From Balneolales bacterium (GTDB lineage Bacteria; Bacteroidota; Rhodothermia; Balneolales; Natronogracilivirgulaceae): a stretch of DNA of 7,722 nucleotides. Below are positions 1 to 6,009 of this stretch, piece after piece (the stretch's first letter is position 1; each line of letters opens with the position of its first letter). Position numbers and translations under genes: made by a program. The notes under the pieces were generated by a model. The model was not told the origin of the DNA. It worked only from the letters and a program-made list of their open reading frames with translations, and did not search any database. The DNA lies in the NCBI GenBank assembly GCA_007116685.1, contig SKIC01000067.1:1-7722 (forward strand), written 5' to 3'.

Positions 1-91
1 CCACCATTTTTTCGAGATCTGCATTGGTAAGCCTTTCTTCGGGCAGATAGCGACCAACTGCAGTAATTTTTGCGAGAATTTTTTCAGCCAT
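1..91 (-). CDS. fabH: 3-oxoacyl-[acyl-carrier-protein] synthase III (FabH), N-terminal fragment
   Basis: Only the first 30 codons lie in the window; the gene runs off the left edge. The ATG is at 91-89, just after the plsX stop, leaving a 6-base gap. The peptide contains ITAVGRYLPEERLTNADLEK, which matches the start of KAS III (a strand, then the G-x-Y-L-P-x-x-x-x-T-N-x-D-L-E segment typical of FabH). In known family members this cytoplasmic enzyme condenses acetyl-CoA with malonyl-ACP to start fatty acid synthesis. Its catalytic Cys-His-Asn triad lies outside the window and cannot be checked. Position directly after plsX is the classic plsX-fabH order, which strongly supports the call despite the short piece. 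No Shine-Dalgarno sequence is visible; the region before the start is A/T only. Confidence 0.88.
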   Translation of the reverse strand, partial: MAEKILAKITAVGRYLPEERLTNADLEKMV

Positions 92-97
92 TATTTT

Positions 98-1084
98 TTA
101 ATTGATTACTGAAGCTACAATTTTATCATTGATTTTAGCCTCTGCCATCTTAACTGCATTCAAAATCATATTCTTGATAGCAACCGGGGGACTGCCACCA
201 TGGCCAACCATACTTATACCGTTAACTCCTAAGAATGGTACTCCCCCAACATGCTCGTATTCAAATGGGGCAAAAGCTTTCTTTAAAATAGAAAAGATTT
301 TCAGAGTCTCCTCTTCTGATAAACCGGCAGATTTGACCTGTTTGCCAACTAATAACTTGATTGCTTCGGGTAGTGATTCTCCAAATTTGAGAAGGATATT
401 ACCAACAAGTCCATCGCAGACATACACATCTGCTTCTCCCAGAAGAATACCACGACCTTCAATATTGCCTACAAAGTTTGGTAATTCTTGAAGTAAACTG
501 TTCGCTTTTTTGAGAATATCAGTTCCCTTCTCGGCTTCTTCTCCAACATTCAGTAAGCCAACTTTTGGGTTTTCAACGCCAAAAACGTCGCGACAATAAA
601 TCGTGCCCATCTTGGCAAATTGAACAAGCATTTCCGGCTTGACTTCAAGGTTAGCCCCTGCGTCAATCAATAGACGAATACCTTTAACAGTAGGATAAAT
701 AGTTGAGATAGTAGGTCGCATGATGCCGTCTAGTCTACCGAGGATAAAAGCAGAAGCCGCAAGCAGAGCACCGGTATTACCGGCACTGATGAAAGCCTGA
801 CATTTGCTTTTAGCATGCAAAGCTAAACCAACAGCAATAGATGAGTCCGTTTTGGTTTTCACGGCATGAGCAGGAGATTCATCCATTCCAATAATCTGAG
901 AAGCATTTTGAATAAGCACTCTATCTTTAGGATAATCGTGCTTATCAAGTTCTTTTTGAATTAACTCTTCAGGCCCCACAAACAAAATTTTAAGGTCAGG
1001 GCGCTCAGTTAGTGCCTCTAGAGCTCCTGCTACAGGATTCTGTGGATAAAAGTCACCTCCAACTGCGTCAACTGCTACAATCAT
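98..1084 (-). CDS. plsX: Phosphate acyltransferase PlsX
   Basis: A 328-residue protein, the usual PlsX length. In the family, PlsX makes acyl-phosphate from acyl-ACP and inorganic phosphate at the inner face of the membrane; PlsY then uses it to acylate glycerol-3-phosphate. Visible hallmarks are the N-terminal IVAVDAVGGD (residues 2-11; most relatives have AVDAMGGD), SAGNTGAL at 100-107, the LGRLDGIMRP stretch at 115-124, LLNVGEEAEKGT at 177-188, GNIEGRGIL at 206-214, a CDGLVGNILLK block at 223-233 and the C-terminal GVNGISMVGHGGS at 287-297. The start is the ATG at 1084, whose protein begins right at the conserved N-terminus. It lies 26 bases after rpmF and 6 bases before fabH, the common rpmF-plsX-fabH arrangement. 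The bases before the start (CCCC) show no ribosome binding site. Confidence 0.97.
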   Translation of the reverse strand: MIVAVDAVGGDFYPQNPVAGALEALTERPDLKILFVGPEELIQKELDKHDYPKDRVLIQNASQIIGMDESPAHAVKTKTDSSIAVGLALHAKSKCQAFISAGNTGALLAASAFILGRLDGIMRPTISTIYPTVKGIRLLIDAGANLEVKPEMLVQFAKMGTIYCRDVFGVENPKVGLLNVGEEAEKGTDILKKANSLLQELPNFVGNIEGRGILLGEADVYVCDGLVGNILLKFGESLPEAIKLLVGKQVKSAGLSEEETLKIFSILKKAFAPFEYEHVGGVPFLGVNGISMVGHGGSPPVAIKNMILNAVKMAEAKINDKIVASVIN

Positions 1085-1110
1085 GGGGCTGTATTATGTT
1101 AATAATTCAA

Positions 1111-1296
1111 TTAAATCTGGTCTGCAACTTCCATGACCTGGCGGCCACGATAATAACCACACTCACCACAAGCACGGTGCATTACATGGTAAGCGCCACA
1201 ATTAGTACATTTTGTAAGAGGCTTAGCTTCAAGCTTCAAATGTGTTCTGCGCTTATCGCGTCTGGCTTTTGAGGTTTTGCGTTTAGGATGTGCCAT
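1111..1296 (-). CDS. rpmF: 50S ribosomal protein L32
   Basis: A 61-residue, strongly basic protein with the L32 N-terminus (AHPKRKTSKARRDKRRTH) followed by a zinc ribbon: C30-x2-C33 and C43-x2-C46. It is therefore the zinc-binding (C+) form rather than the zinc-independent paralogue some bacteria induce under zinc limitation. L32 is a small component of the large ribosomal subunit. It sits 16 bases after the DUF177 gene and 26 bases before plsX; yceD-rpmF-plsX is one of the best conserved bacterial gene strings, coupling ribosome and lipid synthesis genes. The start ATG at 1296 is set by the conserved MAHPKR beginning. No Shine-Dalgarno sequence precedes it. Confidence 0.97.
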   Translation of the reverse strand: MAHPKRKTSKARRDKRRTHLKLEAKPLTKCTNCGAYHVMHRACGECGYYRGRQVMEVADQI

Positions 1297-1312
1297 TAAT
1301 GTTCGATTTCAA

Positions 1313-1804
1313 TTATTGTTTGTCTTTAAGTTCTTTGAGAGCATCCCATCTCGGGTCTGTTTGGAAACCATCAGAGTATGATTCTGAAAAATCTGTTGGC
1401 TCTCCATTATCGTCTAAATATCGGGGATGCAATTTTTTTATAGGAACAGTAAGAAGCAAAGTGTCTCTTACCTCCTTAGTGATATCTAGACGCTCTCCTT
1501 CGGTAGTGATGACTTTAAATTTATCTTCGTTCTGATCGCTATTTCGATCAGCTTTCGAAGCAAAAATCACTGAATACTGCCCGTGGAGAGGCTGGTCATA
1601 TAATTCCAAAGAGCGATCACAAGTAAAACGAGCAACGGTTGAAACCTCAAATGAGATGGTTACAGAAACGTCTGATTTGTTGAATTCCAAATCAAGATTT
1701 ATTTCCGAAGCATCTAAATCAGAAACACCGATTTCATCCAACTCTATTTGCATAGAGCGTTTTGATTTCCCGTCCGGTATGTCGTTGTACTTGAAACTGA
1801 TCAT
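1313..1804 (-). CDS. yceD: DUF177 / YceD family protein (23S rRNA accumulation)
   Basis: A 163-residue acidic protein recognised as DUF177 (YceD; YlbN in Bacillus) by position and pattern. It has an N-terminal beta-rich half, the core C62-D-R64-S-L-E, a VRDTLLLTVPIKKLHP stretch at 112-127 and the C-terminal DPRWDALKELK at 150-160, close to the family's usual DPRWAxLxxL ending. Bacterial and plastid members are needed for normal 23S rRNA accumulation; the molecular mechanism is not well settled. Many relatives carry further cysteines (CxRCL in the core and another after the P-x-x-x-x-H-P stretch). Here only C62 is kept, so metal binding by this copy seems unlikely. It is followed 16 bases later by rpmF, as expected. 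The upstream 55-base gap is the longest inside the leftward cluster. Confidence 0.9.
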   Translation of the reverse strand: MISFKYNDIPDGKSKRSMQIELDEIGVSDLDASEINLDLEFNKSDVSVTISFEVSTVARFTCDRSLELYDQPLHGQYSVIFASKADRNSDQNEDKFKVITTEGERLDITKEVRDTLLLTVPIKKLHPRYLDDNGEPTDFSESYSDGFQTDPRWDALKELKDKQ

Positions 1805-1828
1805 AACTGCTAATGAATACAGTCTATC

Positions 1829-1857
1829 AAGATAACTAATATTAACTTTTTAAACAA
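1829..1857 (-). promoter_or_regulatory. Candidate promoter upstream of yceD-rpmF-plsX-fabH (weak)
   Basis: The 55-base gap between the deoxynucleoside kinase stop and the yceD start contains, on the minus strand, TTGTTT (1857-1852), a 17-base spacer and TATCTT (1834-1829), 24 bases before the ATG. The match to the sigma-70 consensus is only partial (3/6 and 4/6) in an AT-rich gap. This is a weak suggestion that the conserved ribosome/lipid block has its own start. No terminator-like hairpin is visible in the gap, so read-through from pfkA-pgi remains possible. Confidence 0.22.
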
Positions 1858-1859
1858 CG

Positions 1860-2501
1860 CTAAGAAAAGAGACCAAACAACCGCTGCTCAACCATATTGA
1901 GCACTTTACCCAAGTCTTCTTTGTCGTTCACAAAATCCAAATCATCTGTTTCAATAACCAGCTTATCGTATTGATATCTGTCTATCCAATCATTGTATAG
2001 AGCATTTAATCGCTCAAGATAGTCGATACGAATGGTATTTTCGTAATCTCTACCTCTTTGCTGAATCTGATGCACCAAAGTTGGAACGCTTGCTTTAAGA
2101 TAAATCAATAAATCCGGCGGACGTAAAAATGAGGTCATTTCATGGAATAAAGATGAGTAATTTTCGTAATCACGCTTACTCATTAAGCCCATGTCATATA
2201 AGTTTTTAGCAAATATTTCTACGTCCTCGTAGATGGTCCTGTCCTGAATACAACTTTCTTCAAAGCTAGCCAACTTCTTTTGATGTCTAAACCGGCTTGA
2301 TAGAAAATAAACCTGAAGATTAAAACTCCATCGCCGCATATCATCATAAAAGTCTGATAAATACGGATTGTCATCAACCGATTCATAATAGGCTTTCCAA
2401 CCAAAATGTTTGGCAATCCTTTCGGTTAATGAAGATTTGCCGGCACCAATATTGCCGGCAACTGCTACAAAATAAAATGGTTTTTCAGGTAAATTTGACA
2501 T
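1860..2501 (-). CDS. Deoxynucleoside kinase (dCK/dGK family)
   Basis: A 213-residue P-loop kinase of the deoxyadenosine/deoxyguanosine/deoxycytidine kinase family, which phosphorylates deoxynucleosides at the 5' position for dNTP salvage in the cytoplasm. The P-loop is G16-NIGAGK-SS24. The family DRS-like motif is D87-R88-T89 followed by E92 (substrate 5'-OH and sugar contacts), and the LID arginines lie in RGRDYE at 149-154. The C-terminal VIETDDLDF (182-190) matches the base-binding/ATP-contact strand of relatives. Length fits bacterial members (about 200-225). The ATG is only 3 bases after the pgi stop, which suggests translational coupling; there is no Shine-Dalgarno sequence. Substrate preference (dA/dG versus dC) cannot be read safely from the sequence, so I give no gene symbol. 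Confidence 0.93.
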   Translation of the reverse strand: MSNLPEKPFYFVAVAGNIGAGKSSLTERIAKHFGWKAYYESVDDNPYLSDFYDDMRRWSFNLQVYFLSSRFRHQKKLASFEESCIQDRTIYEDVEIFAKNLYDMGLMSKRDYENYSSLFHEMTSFLRPPDLLIYLKASVPTLVHQIQQRGRDYENTIRIDYLERLNALYNDWIDRYQYDKLVIETDDLDFVNDKEDLGKVLNMVEQRLFGLFS

Positions 2502-2504
2502 GCG

Positions 2505-3800
2505 CTATGACGGTTTACCAAGTAAGCTGAACATATTTTTCTTGTACTGCTCTACTCCTGGCTGATCAAATGGATTTTCATCAAGGCAATAAACGTTTAC
2601 AGGGCAGGCAAGTTCTAATGCATAGAAAAACCATCCAATGGATTCTGCTGATACATTTTTCAACTCCAACTCCAATGTGGGGACTTTACCTTCGTCGTGT
2701 GCTTGTCTGGTGCCTTCGTAAGCTTTGCTATTCACATGATGAAAACTCTGCCCACTTAAATAGTTGAGTCCGTCAACATCACCTTCCTGGTTAGCAACTG
2801 TGATATCAGACTGGGCTTGCTTAACGGTTACAAAGGTCTCAGCGATGTTTCTTTGACCATCCTGAACAATTTGCCCAATACTGTGGAGGTCAGTTGAGTA
2901 ATTTGCTACTGAAGGGAAAAGACCTTTTCCATTTTTTCCTTCACTTTCACCCAAAAGCTGTTGCATCCATCCACAAACAGCACTTAGGTTTGGCTCAAAT
3001 GTGCCAATTAGATCAACCGCATAACCGGATTTAAACAATGCATAGCGAGTAGCAGCATATTCGAGGATATCTTCGGTGTTTTCCTCGTAAAATTTGTATG
3101 CATCAACCGCACCGTAATAAAGTGAACGAACATCAATACCGGCTACTGCAATGGGCAACAATCCAACCGGGGTAAGTACGGAGTATCTTCCACCTACATC
3201 ATCAGGAATAATGAATTTCTTGTAACCATATTGATCGATTAACTGATTTAACTTCCCGCCCTCAGCACTAGTGGTACAAATGGTACGACGAGCAGCTTCT
3301 TTTTGACCGTAAGCCTCTGTCATCCAATTTGCAATAGTTCTGAATGCCAACGCAGTTTCCATGGTAGTACCGGATTTGGAAATCACATTTATATAGACAC
3401 TCTTTTTTTGTCCATCGGAACGTGGCTTATCAATATATTTAATCAAGTGCTCCAGATAGGAACCTCCGATATGATGGCCAGCGTACACAATTCTTGGTCG
3501 GTCGCTGTAAAAAGGCTCTTTAAGAGCGTCAATTGCAGCTTTAGCTCCTAAGTAAGAGCCGCCAATTCCACAAACGATAAAAACATCCGCATCAGAGCGG
3601 ATAGCGGCAGACAATTCAGTGATTTCTTCAATTAAAGCATCGTTAGGGGAAGCTACTAAATCTCTCCATCCTAACCACTCAGCGCCTTTGCCGTTTTTTT
3701 TCTGGATTTGAGAAAAAGCATCAGCAGCCGCGACTCTGGCATCTTGCATTACTGCATCATCAATATATTTTTGAGCCGGTTCCAGATCAAATCTAATCAT
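2505..3800 (-). CDS. pgi: Glucose-6-phosphate isomerase
   Basis: A 431-residue protein, matching the shorter Bacillus-type Pgi (about 430-450) rather than the 550-residue enterobacterial form. It interconverts glucose-6-phosphate and fructose-6-phosphate in the cytoplasm. Visible features are the phosphosugar-binding SIS segments VCGIGGSYLGAKAA (76-89) and ISKSGTTMETA (140-150). The first PGI signature is at 201-214 (D-D-V-G-G-R-Y-S-V-L-T-P-V-G) and the second is around FDQPGVEQYKK (411-421). Likely catalytic residues are E285 (GESEG), H306 (DLHSIGQ) and K420. The gene follows pfkA by 14 bases and precedes the deoxynucleoside kinase by 3, so product and substrate of adjacent glycolytic steps are made from one transcript. 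The start ATG at 3800 leaves a short N-terminus typical of this subgroup. Confidence 0.97.
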   Translation of the reverse strand: MIRFDLEPAQKYIDDAVMQDARVAAADAFSQIQKKNGKGAEWLGWRDLVASPNDALIEEITELSAAIRSDADVFIVCGIGGSYLGAKAAIDALKEPFYSDRPRIVYAGHHIGGSYLEHLIKYIDKPRSDGQKKSVYINVISKSGTTMETALAFRTIANWMTEAYGQKEAARRTICTTSAEGGKLNQLIDQYGYKKFIIPDDVGGRYSVLTPVGLLPIAVAGIDVRSLYYGAVDAYKFYEENTEDILEYAATRYALFKSGYAVDLIGTFEPNLSAVCGWMQQLLGESEGKNGKGLFPSVANYSTDLHSIGQIVQDGQRNIAETFVTVKQAQSDITVANQEGDVDGLNYLSGQSFHHVNSKAYEGTRQAHDEGKVPTLELELKNVSAESIGWFFYALELACPVNVYCLDENPFDQPGVEQYKKNMFSLLGKPS

Positions 3801-3814
3801 ACGCTTACACAGTT

Positions 3815-4792
3815 TTAACTTAAAATTTTTGCGAGTTCGAGTAATTCGTAATTGATGCTCTTTTTCTTAGACCAAACATTACGCATCGGGGTAATTTTTA
3901 TCTCATTGTTAATGATACCAACCATCACACTAGCGTGTCCATCAAGCAGGGCTTGAACAGCAGAAGCACCTAATCTGGATGCCAAGACCCGATCTCTCGC
4001 TGTTGGTGCGCCACCTCTTTGGATATGGCCAAGAATACATACACGCATTTCGTACTTACCGAATTCGTCTTTCAAGTCGTCGGCGAGTTTCATTGCACCT
4101 CCGGTTTCATCACCTTCTGCAACTACTACCAAACTACTTCTTCTTTGATTCTGAAATACTTCACGAAGTGAATCTTTCACATCCTGAATTTGAGTAAGGG
4201 TTTCAGGAAGCAGGATTAATTCTGCACCACCAGCAATTCCAGTTTCCAAGGCTATAAAGCCTGCATGACGGCCCATTACTTCCACCAAAAACAAACGATC
4301 ATGGGCATCTGCTGTATCGCGGATTTTATCCATGGCTTCAAGTGCCGTATTCATTGCGGTATCATAACCGATGGTTTCGTCAGTTCCGGATAAGTCATTA
4401 TCGATAGTCCCGGGAACACCGATTACGGGTATTCCCTGCTCTTCATAAAATTTGGTTGCACCCTGAAATGTACCATCTCCACCGATACCAACTAAAGCAT
4501 CGATACCTTGCGACTTGATATTTTCGGCTGCTTTTTTTCTTCCTTCCGGCGTCATAAAGTCAGCAGAGCGTGCAGATTTTAAAATTGTTCCCCCTCTTTG
4601 AACGATATTTGAAACTGAGATACCGTCCATTTCTACAAAATCACCATTTATCATACCTTGGTAGCCAAGGCGGATGCCATATACTTTTAAATCGTAGTGT
4701 AAAGCAGAACGAACTACAGCACGTACTGCGGCGTTCATACCAGGTGAGTCACCACCACTTGTAAAGACTCCAATTGTTTTGATCGTGTTCAC
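3815..4792 (-). CDS. pfkA: ATP-dependent 6-phosphofructokinase (GTG start)
   Basis: A 325-residue group A phosphofructokinase, which phosphorylates fructose-6-phosphate to fructose-1,6-bisphosphate. Motifs in order: GVFTSGGDSPGMNAAVR (8-24), GGT at 68-70, GIGGDGT (102-108), PGTIDND (127-133, with D131 as the likely catalytic base), EVMGRHAG (171-178), AEGD near E226 and GHIQRGG (255-261). Glycine after the GGD (G107) and glycine before TIDND (G128) are the ATP-using state; pyrophosphate-dependent enzymes normally carry Asp and Lys at these positions. R24 and R28 correspond to effector-site arginines of E. coli PfkA, so allosteric control is plausible. The initiator is GTG (4792-4790): no ATG lies in frame between it and the upstream in-frame stop, and the conserved N-terminus begins here. 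No Shine-Dalgarno sequence is visible. It is the first gene of the leftward cluster. Confidence 0.96.
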   Translation of the reverse strand: MNTIKTIGVFTSGGDSPGMNAAVRAVVRSALHYDLKVYGIRLGYQGMINGDFVEMDGISVSNIVQRGGTILKSARSADFMTPEGRKKAAENIKSQGIDALVGIGGDGTFQGATKFYEEQGIPVIGVPGTIDNDLSGTDETIGYDTAMNTALEAMDKIRDTADAHDRLFLVEVMGRHAGFIALETGIAGGAELILLPETLTQIQDVKDSLREVFQNQRRSSLVVVAEGDETGGAMKLADDLKDEFGKYEMRVCILGHIQRGGAPTARDRVLASRLGASAVQALLDGHASVMVGIINNEIKITPMRNVWSKKKSINYELLELAKILS

Positions 4793-4837
4793 GTCTAATA
4801 CTGTTGGGTTTTTATTTTCAGATTCGAGAACTTACGA

Positions 4838-4858
4838 GGGTTGCTTTAGCGCATACCC
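4838..4858 (-). repeat. Imperfect inverted repeat / possible leader hairpin before pfkA
   Basis: On the plus strand GGGT-TGC (4838-4844) pairs with GCA-T-ACCC (4851-4858), giving 7 base pairs with one bulged T and a six-base loop. Read as pfkA mRNA it is GGGU-A-UGC, loop GCUAAA, GCA-ACCC, ending 45 bases before the GTG. It directly abuts a second inverted repeat. There is no U-tract after it in the pfkA direction, so it does not look like a simple terminator. A structured leader or an operator are both possible. Confidence 0.4.
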
Positions 4859-4859
4859 G

Positions 4860-4878
4860 CCTTTGATTTTAACAAAGG
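4860..4878. repeat. Perfect 6-bp inverted repeat, possible operator or leader stem
   Basis: CCTTTG (4860-4865) and CAAAGG (4873-4878) are perfect reverse complements separated by seven A/T bases. A 19-base dyad of this shape between divergent genes is typical of a transcription factor site, but it could equally form a hairpin in the pfkA leader. Six-base arms in AT-rich DNA can also arise by chance, so confidence that it is functional is modest. Confidence 0.35.
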
Positions 4879-4931
4879 TTGTAAGCCACGTGAATTTATC
4901 CTTTTTTCGGCACAAATTCGTCTCAAAACTG

Positions 4932-4960
4932 CTGAATTATTTTAATTACTCAGATACAAT
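4932..4960 (+). promoter_or_regulatory. Candidate promoter for the polyprenyl synthase operon
   Basis: TACAAT at 4955-4960 matches 5 of 6 bases of the sigma-70 -10 box. Seventeen bases upstream is CTGAAT (4932-4937), a poor -35 (3 of 6). Transcription would start near 4967 and give a leader of only about 17 bases before the ATG at 4984. A second AT-rich hexamer, TATAAA at 4969-4974, is too close to the ATG unless the message is leaderless. Confidence 0.35.
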
Positions 4961-4983
4961 AACCTTTTTATAAATACAAATTC

Positions 4984-6000
4984 ATGTCTGAAACACAGAC
5001 TTTGACACTTTCTTCAAATTTCGAAGTTCCGAAAACGCTTCCAGAAGTTCAATTTCCGGTCAAGGAAGAACTAAATGCTTTTCAGCCTTATTTTCGTAAG
5101 GCATTAAAAACTGATACTTTTCTTCTAAACCAGATTATTAATTACATGATGCTTTCCAAAGGAAAGCAAATGAGGCCAAGCCTAGTCTTTCTGTGCGCGC
5201 GTTTGTGCGGTCAAATTAACGAAAGCAGCTATACGGCTGCCACAATGATTGAATTACTACACACTGCGACTTTGGTTCATGATGATGTAGTTGATGATGC
5301 CGAAACAAGAAGAGGTTTACTCAGCATCAACAGAGTCTGGAAAAATAAAGTAAGTGTGCTTTTAGGGGACTTTTTACTTTCCAAAGGCCTGTTAGTTGCT
5401 CTGGACCGGGACGAATTTGAACTGTTAAAAGTGCTGTCTCATGCCGTTCGCCGAATGAGCGAAGGAGAATTACGCCAACTTAAGGCATCAAAACTACTGA
5501 ATATCACAGAAGAGAAGTACTACAATATTATTGGTGATAAAACTGCCAGTTTAATCGCTGCATGTACAGAATGTGGCGCTATAGCAGCCGGTGCAGATTT
5601 GGAAACTCGCACTAAATTGCGCGAAATTGGTGAGAATATTGGAATGGCGTTTCAAATCAGAGATGACCTTTTTGATTACGGAGATGATGATACTGGAAAG
5701 CCAAAAGGCAATGATATCCAAGAACGTAAAATCACACTTCCTATGATTTATGCCCTTGAGCAAGTGTCCTTTTTTGAACGCTCAAAAATCAAAAAAGCTC
5801 TCAAAAAGAAGAACAAATCAAAAGACGAGATACAATATCTACTGGATTTTGTGAGAGCACATAAAGGTGTTACATACGCTCGCCAAAAAATGGAACACTA
5901 TGCTAATGAGGCGTTTTCTATTCTGAATAGTTTCCCTGATAATCAGGAACGCAGCGATTTATATAAATTTCTCATGTTTGTTATTGCCAGAAAGAAATAA
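4984..6000 (+). CDS. Polyprenyl diphosphate synthase (trans, probably long-chain)
   Basis: A 338-residue trans-isoprenyl diphosphate synthase, which extends an allylic diphosphate with isopentenyl diphosphate units. The first aspartate-rich motif is H99-D100-D-V-V-D104-D105 followed by R109-R110; the second is R226-D227-D228-L-F-D231. GKQMRP (60-65) is the IPP-binding segment, and KGND lies at 241-244. The residues four and five before the first Asp are small (A95, T96), so the product floor is open; in known relatives that gives long chains (about C30-C45), as used for quinone tails. Short-chain farnesyl or geranylgeranyl synthases usually have bulky residues there. I infer a menaquinone side-chain role, but chain length needs assay. 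It is the first gene of the rightward cluster, 9 bases before the NYN gene, with an AT-rich start and no Shine-Dalgarno sequence. Confidence 0.94.
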   Translation: MSETQTLTLSSNFEVPKTLPEVQFPVKEELNAFQPYFRKALKTDTFLLNQIINYMMLSKGKQMRPSLVFLCARLCGQINESSYTAATMIELLHTATLVHDDVVDDAETRRGLLSINRVWKNKVSVLLGDFLLSKGLLVALDRDEFELLKVLSHAVRRMSEGELRQLKASKLLNITEEKYYNIIGDKTASLIAACTECGAIAAGADLETRTKLREIGENIGMAFQIRDDLFDYGDDDTGKPKGNDIQERKITLPMIYALEQVSFFERSKIKKALKKKNKSKDEIQYLLDFVRAHKGVTYARQKMEHYANEAFSILNSFPDNQERSDLYKFLMFVIARKK

Positions 6001-6009
6001 GGTTCTGAT

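Larger units (their letters stand above)
4793..4983. promoter_or_regulatory. Divergent intergenic control region (pfkA / polyprenyl synthase)
   Basis: This 191-base non-coding stretch lies between two divergently transcribed clusters and must hold start signals for both. On the plus strand a promoter-like pair sits near 4932-4960. In the half nearer pfkA there are two adjacent inverted repeats (4838-4858, 4860-4878), and a CACGTG palindrome is at 4887-4892. I could not find a convincing minus-strand -35/-10 pair, nor the Bacteroidetes TAnnTTTG element, for pfkA. The nearest to the latter, AACCTTTG at 4883-4876 on the minus strand, misses one base and lacks a properly spaced TTTG partner. Confidence 0.6.

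Noticed and set aside
102..491. Plus-strand open frame of 129 codons opposite plsX
   Set aside because: Antisense shadow of the well-supported plsX gene; its composition (Ile/Ser/Pro-rich) is that of a reverse-complement translation.
1290..1535. Plus-strand open frame opposite yceD and rpmF
   Set aside because: Antisense to two conserved genes and without any recognisable motif.
1805..1859. Terminator between the deoxynucleoside kinase and yceD
   Set aside because: No GC stem with a T-run is present on the minus strand; the AT-rich sequence offers only weak self-complementarity.
3815..4792. Pyrophosphate-dependent phosphofructokinase
   Set aside because: Glycine at both selector positions (GGDG and PGTIDND) indicates ATP use; the pyrophosphate form would show Asp and Lys.
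4779..4973. Plus-strand 64-codon open frame upstream of the polyprenyl synthase
   Set aside because: It overlaps the pfkA start on the other strand, covers the promoter and inverted repeats, matches no family I know, and its ATG has no start context. Chance frame in AT-rich spacer.
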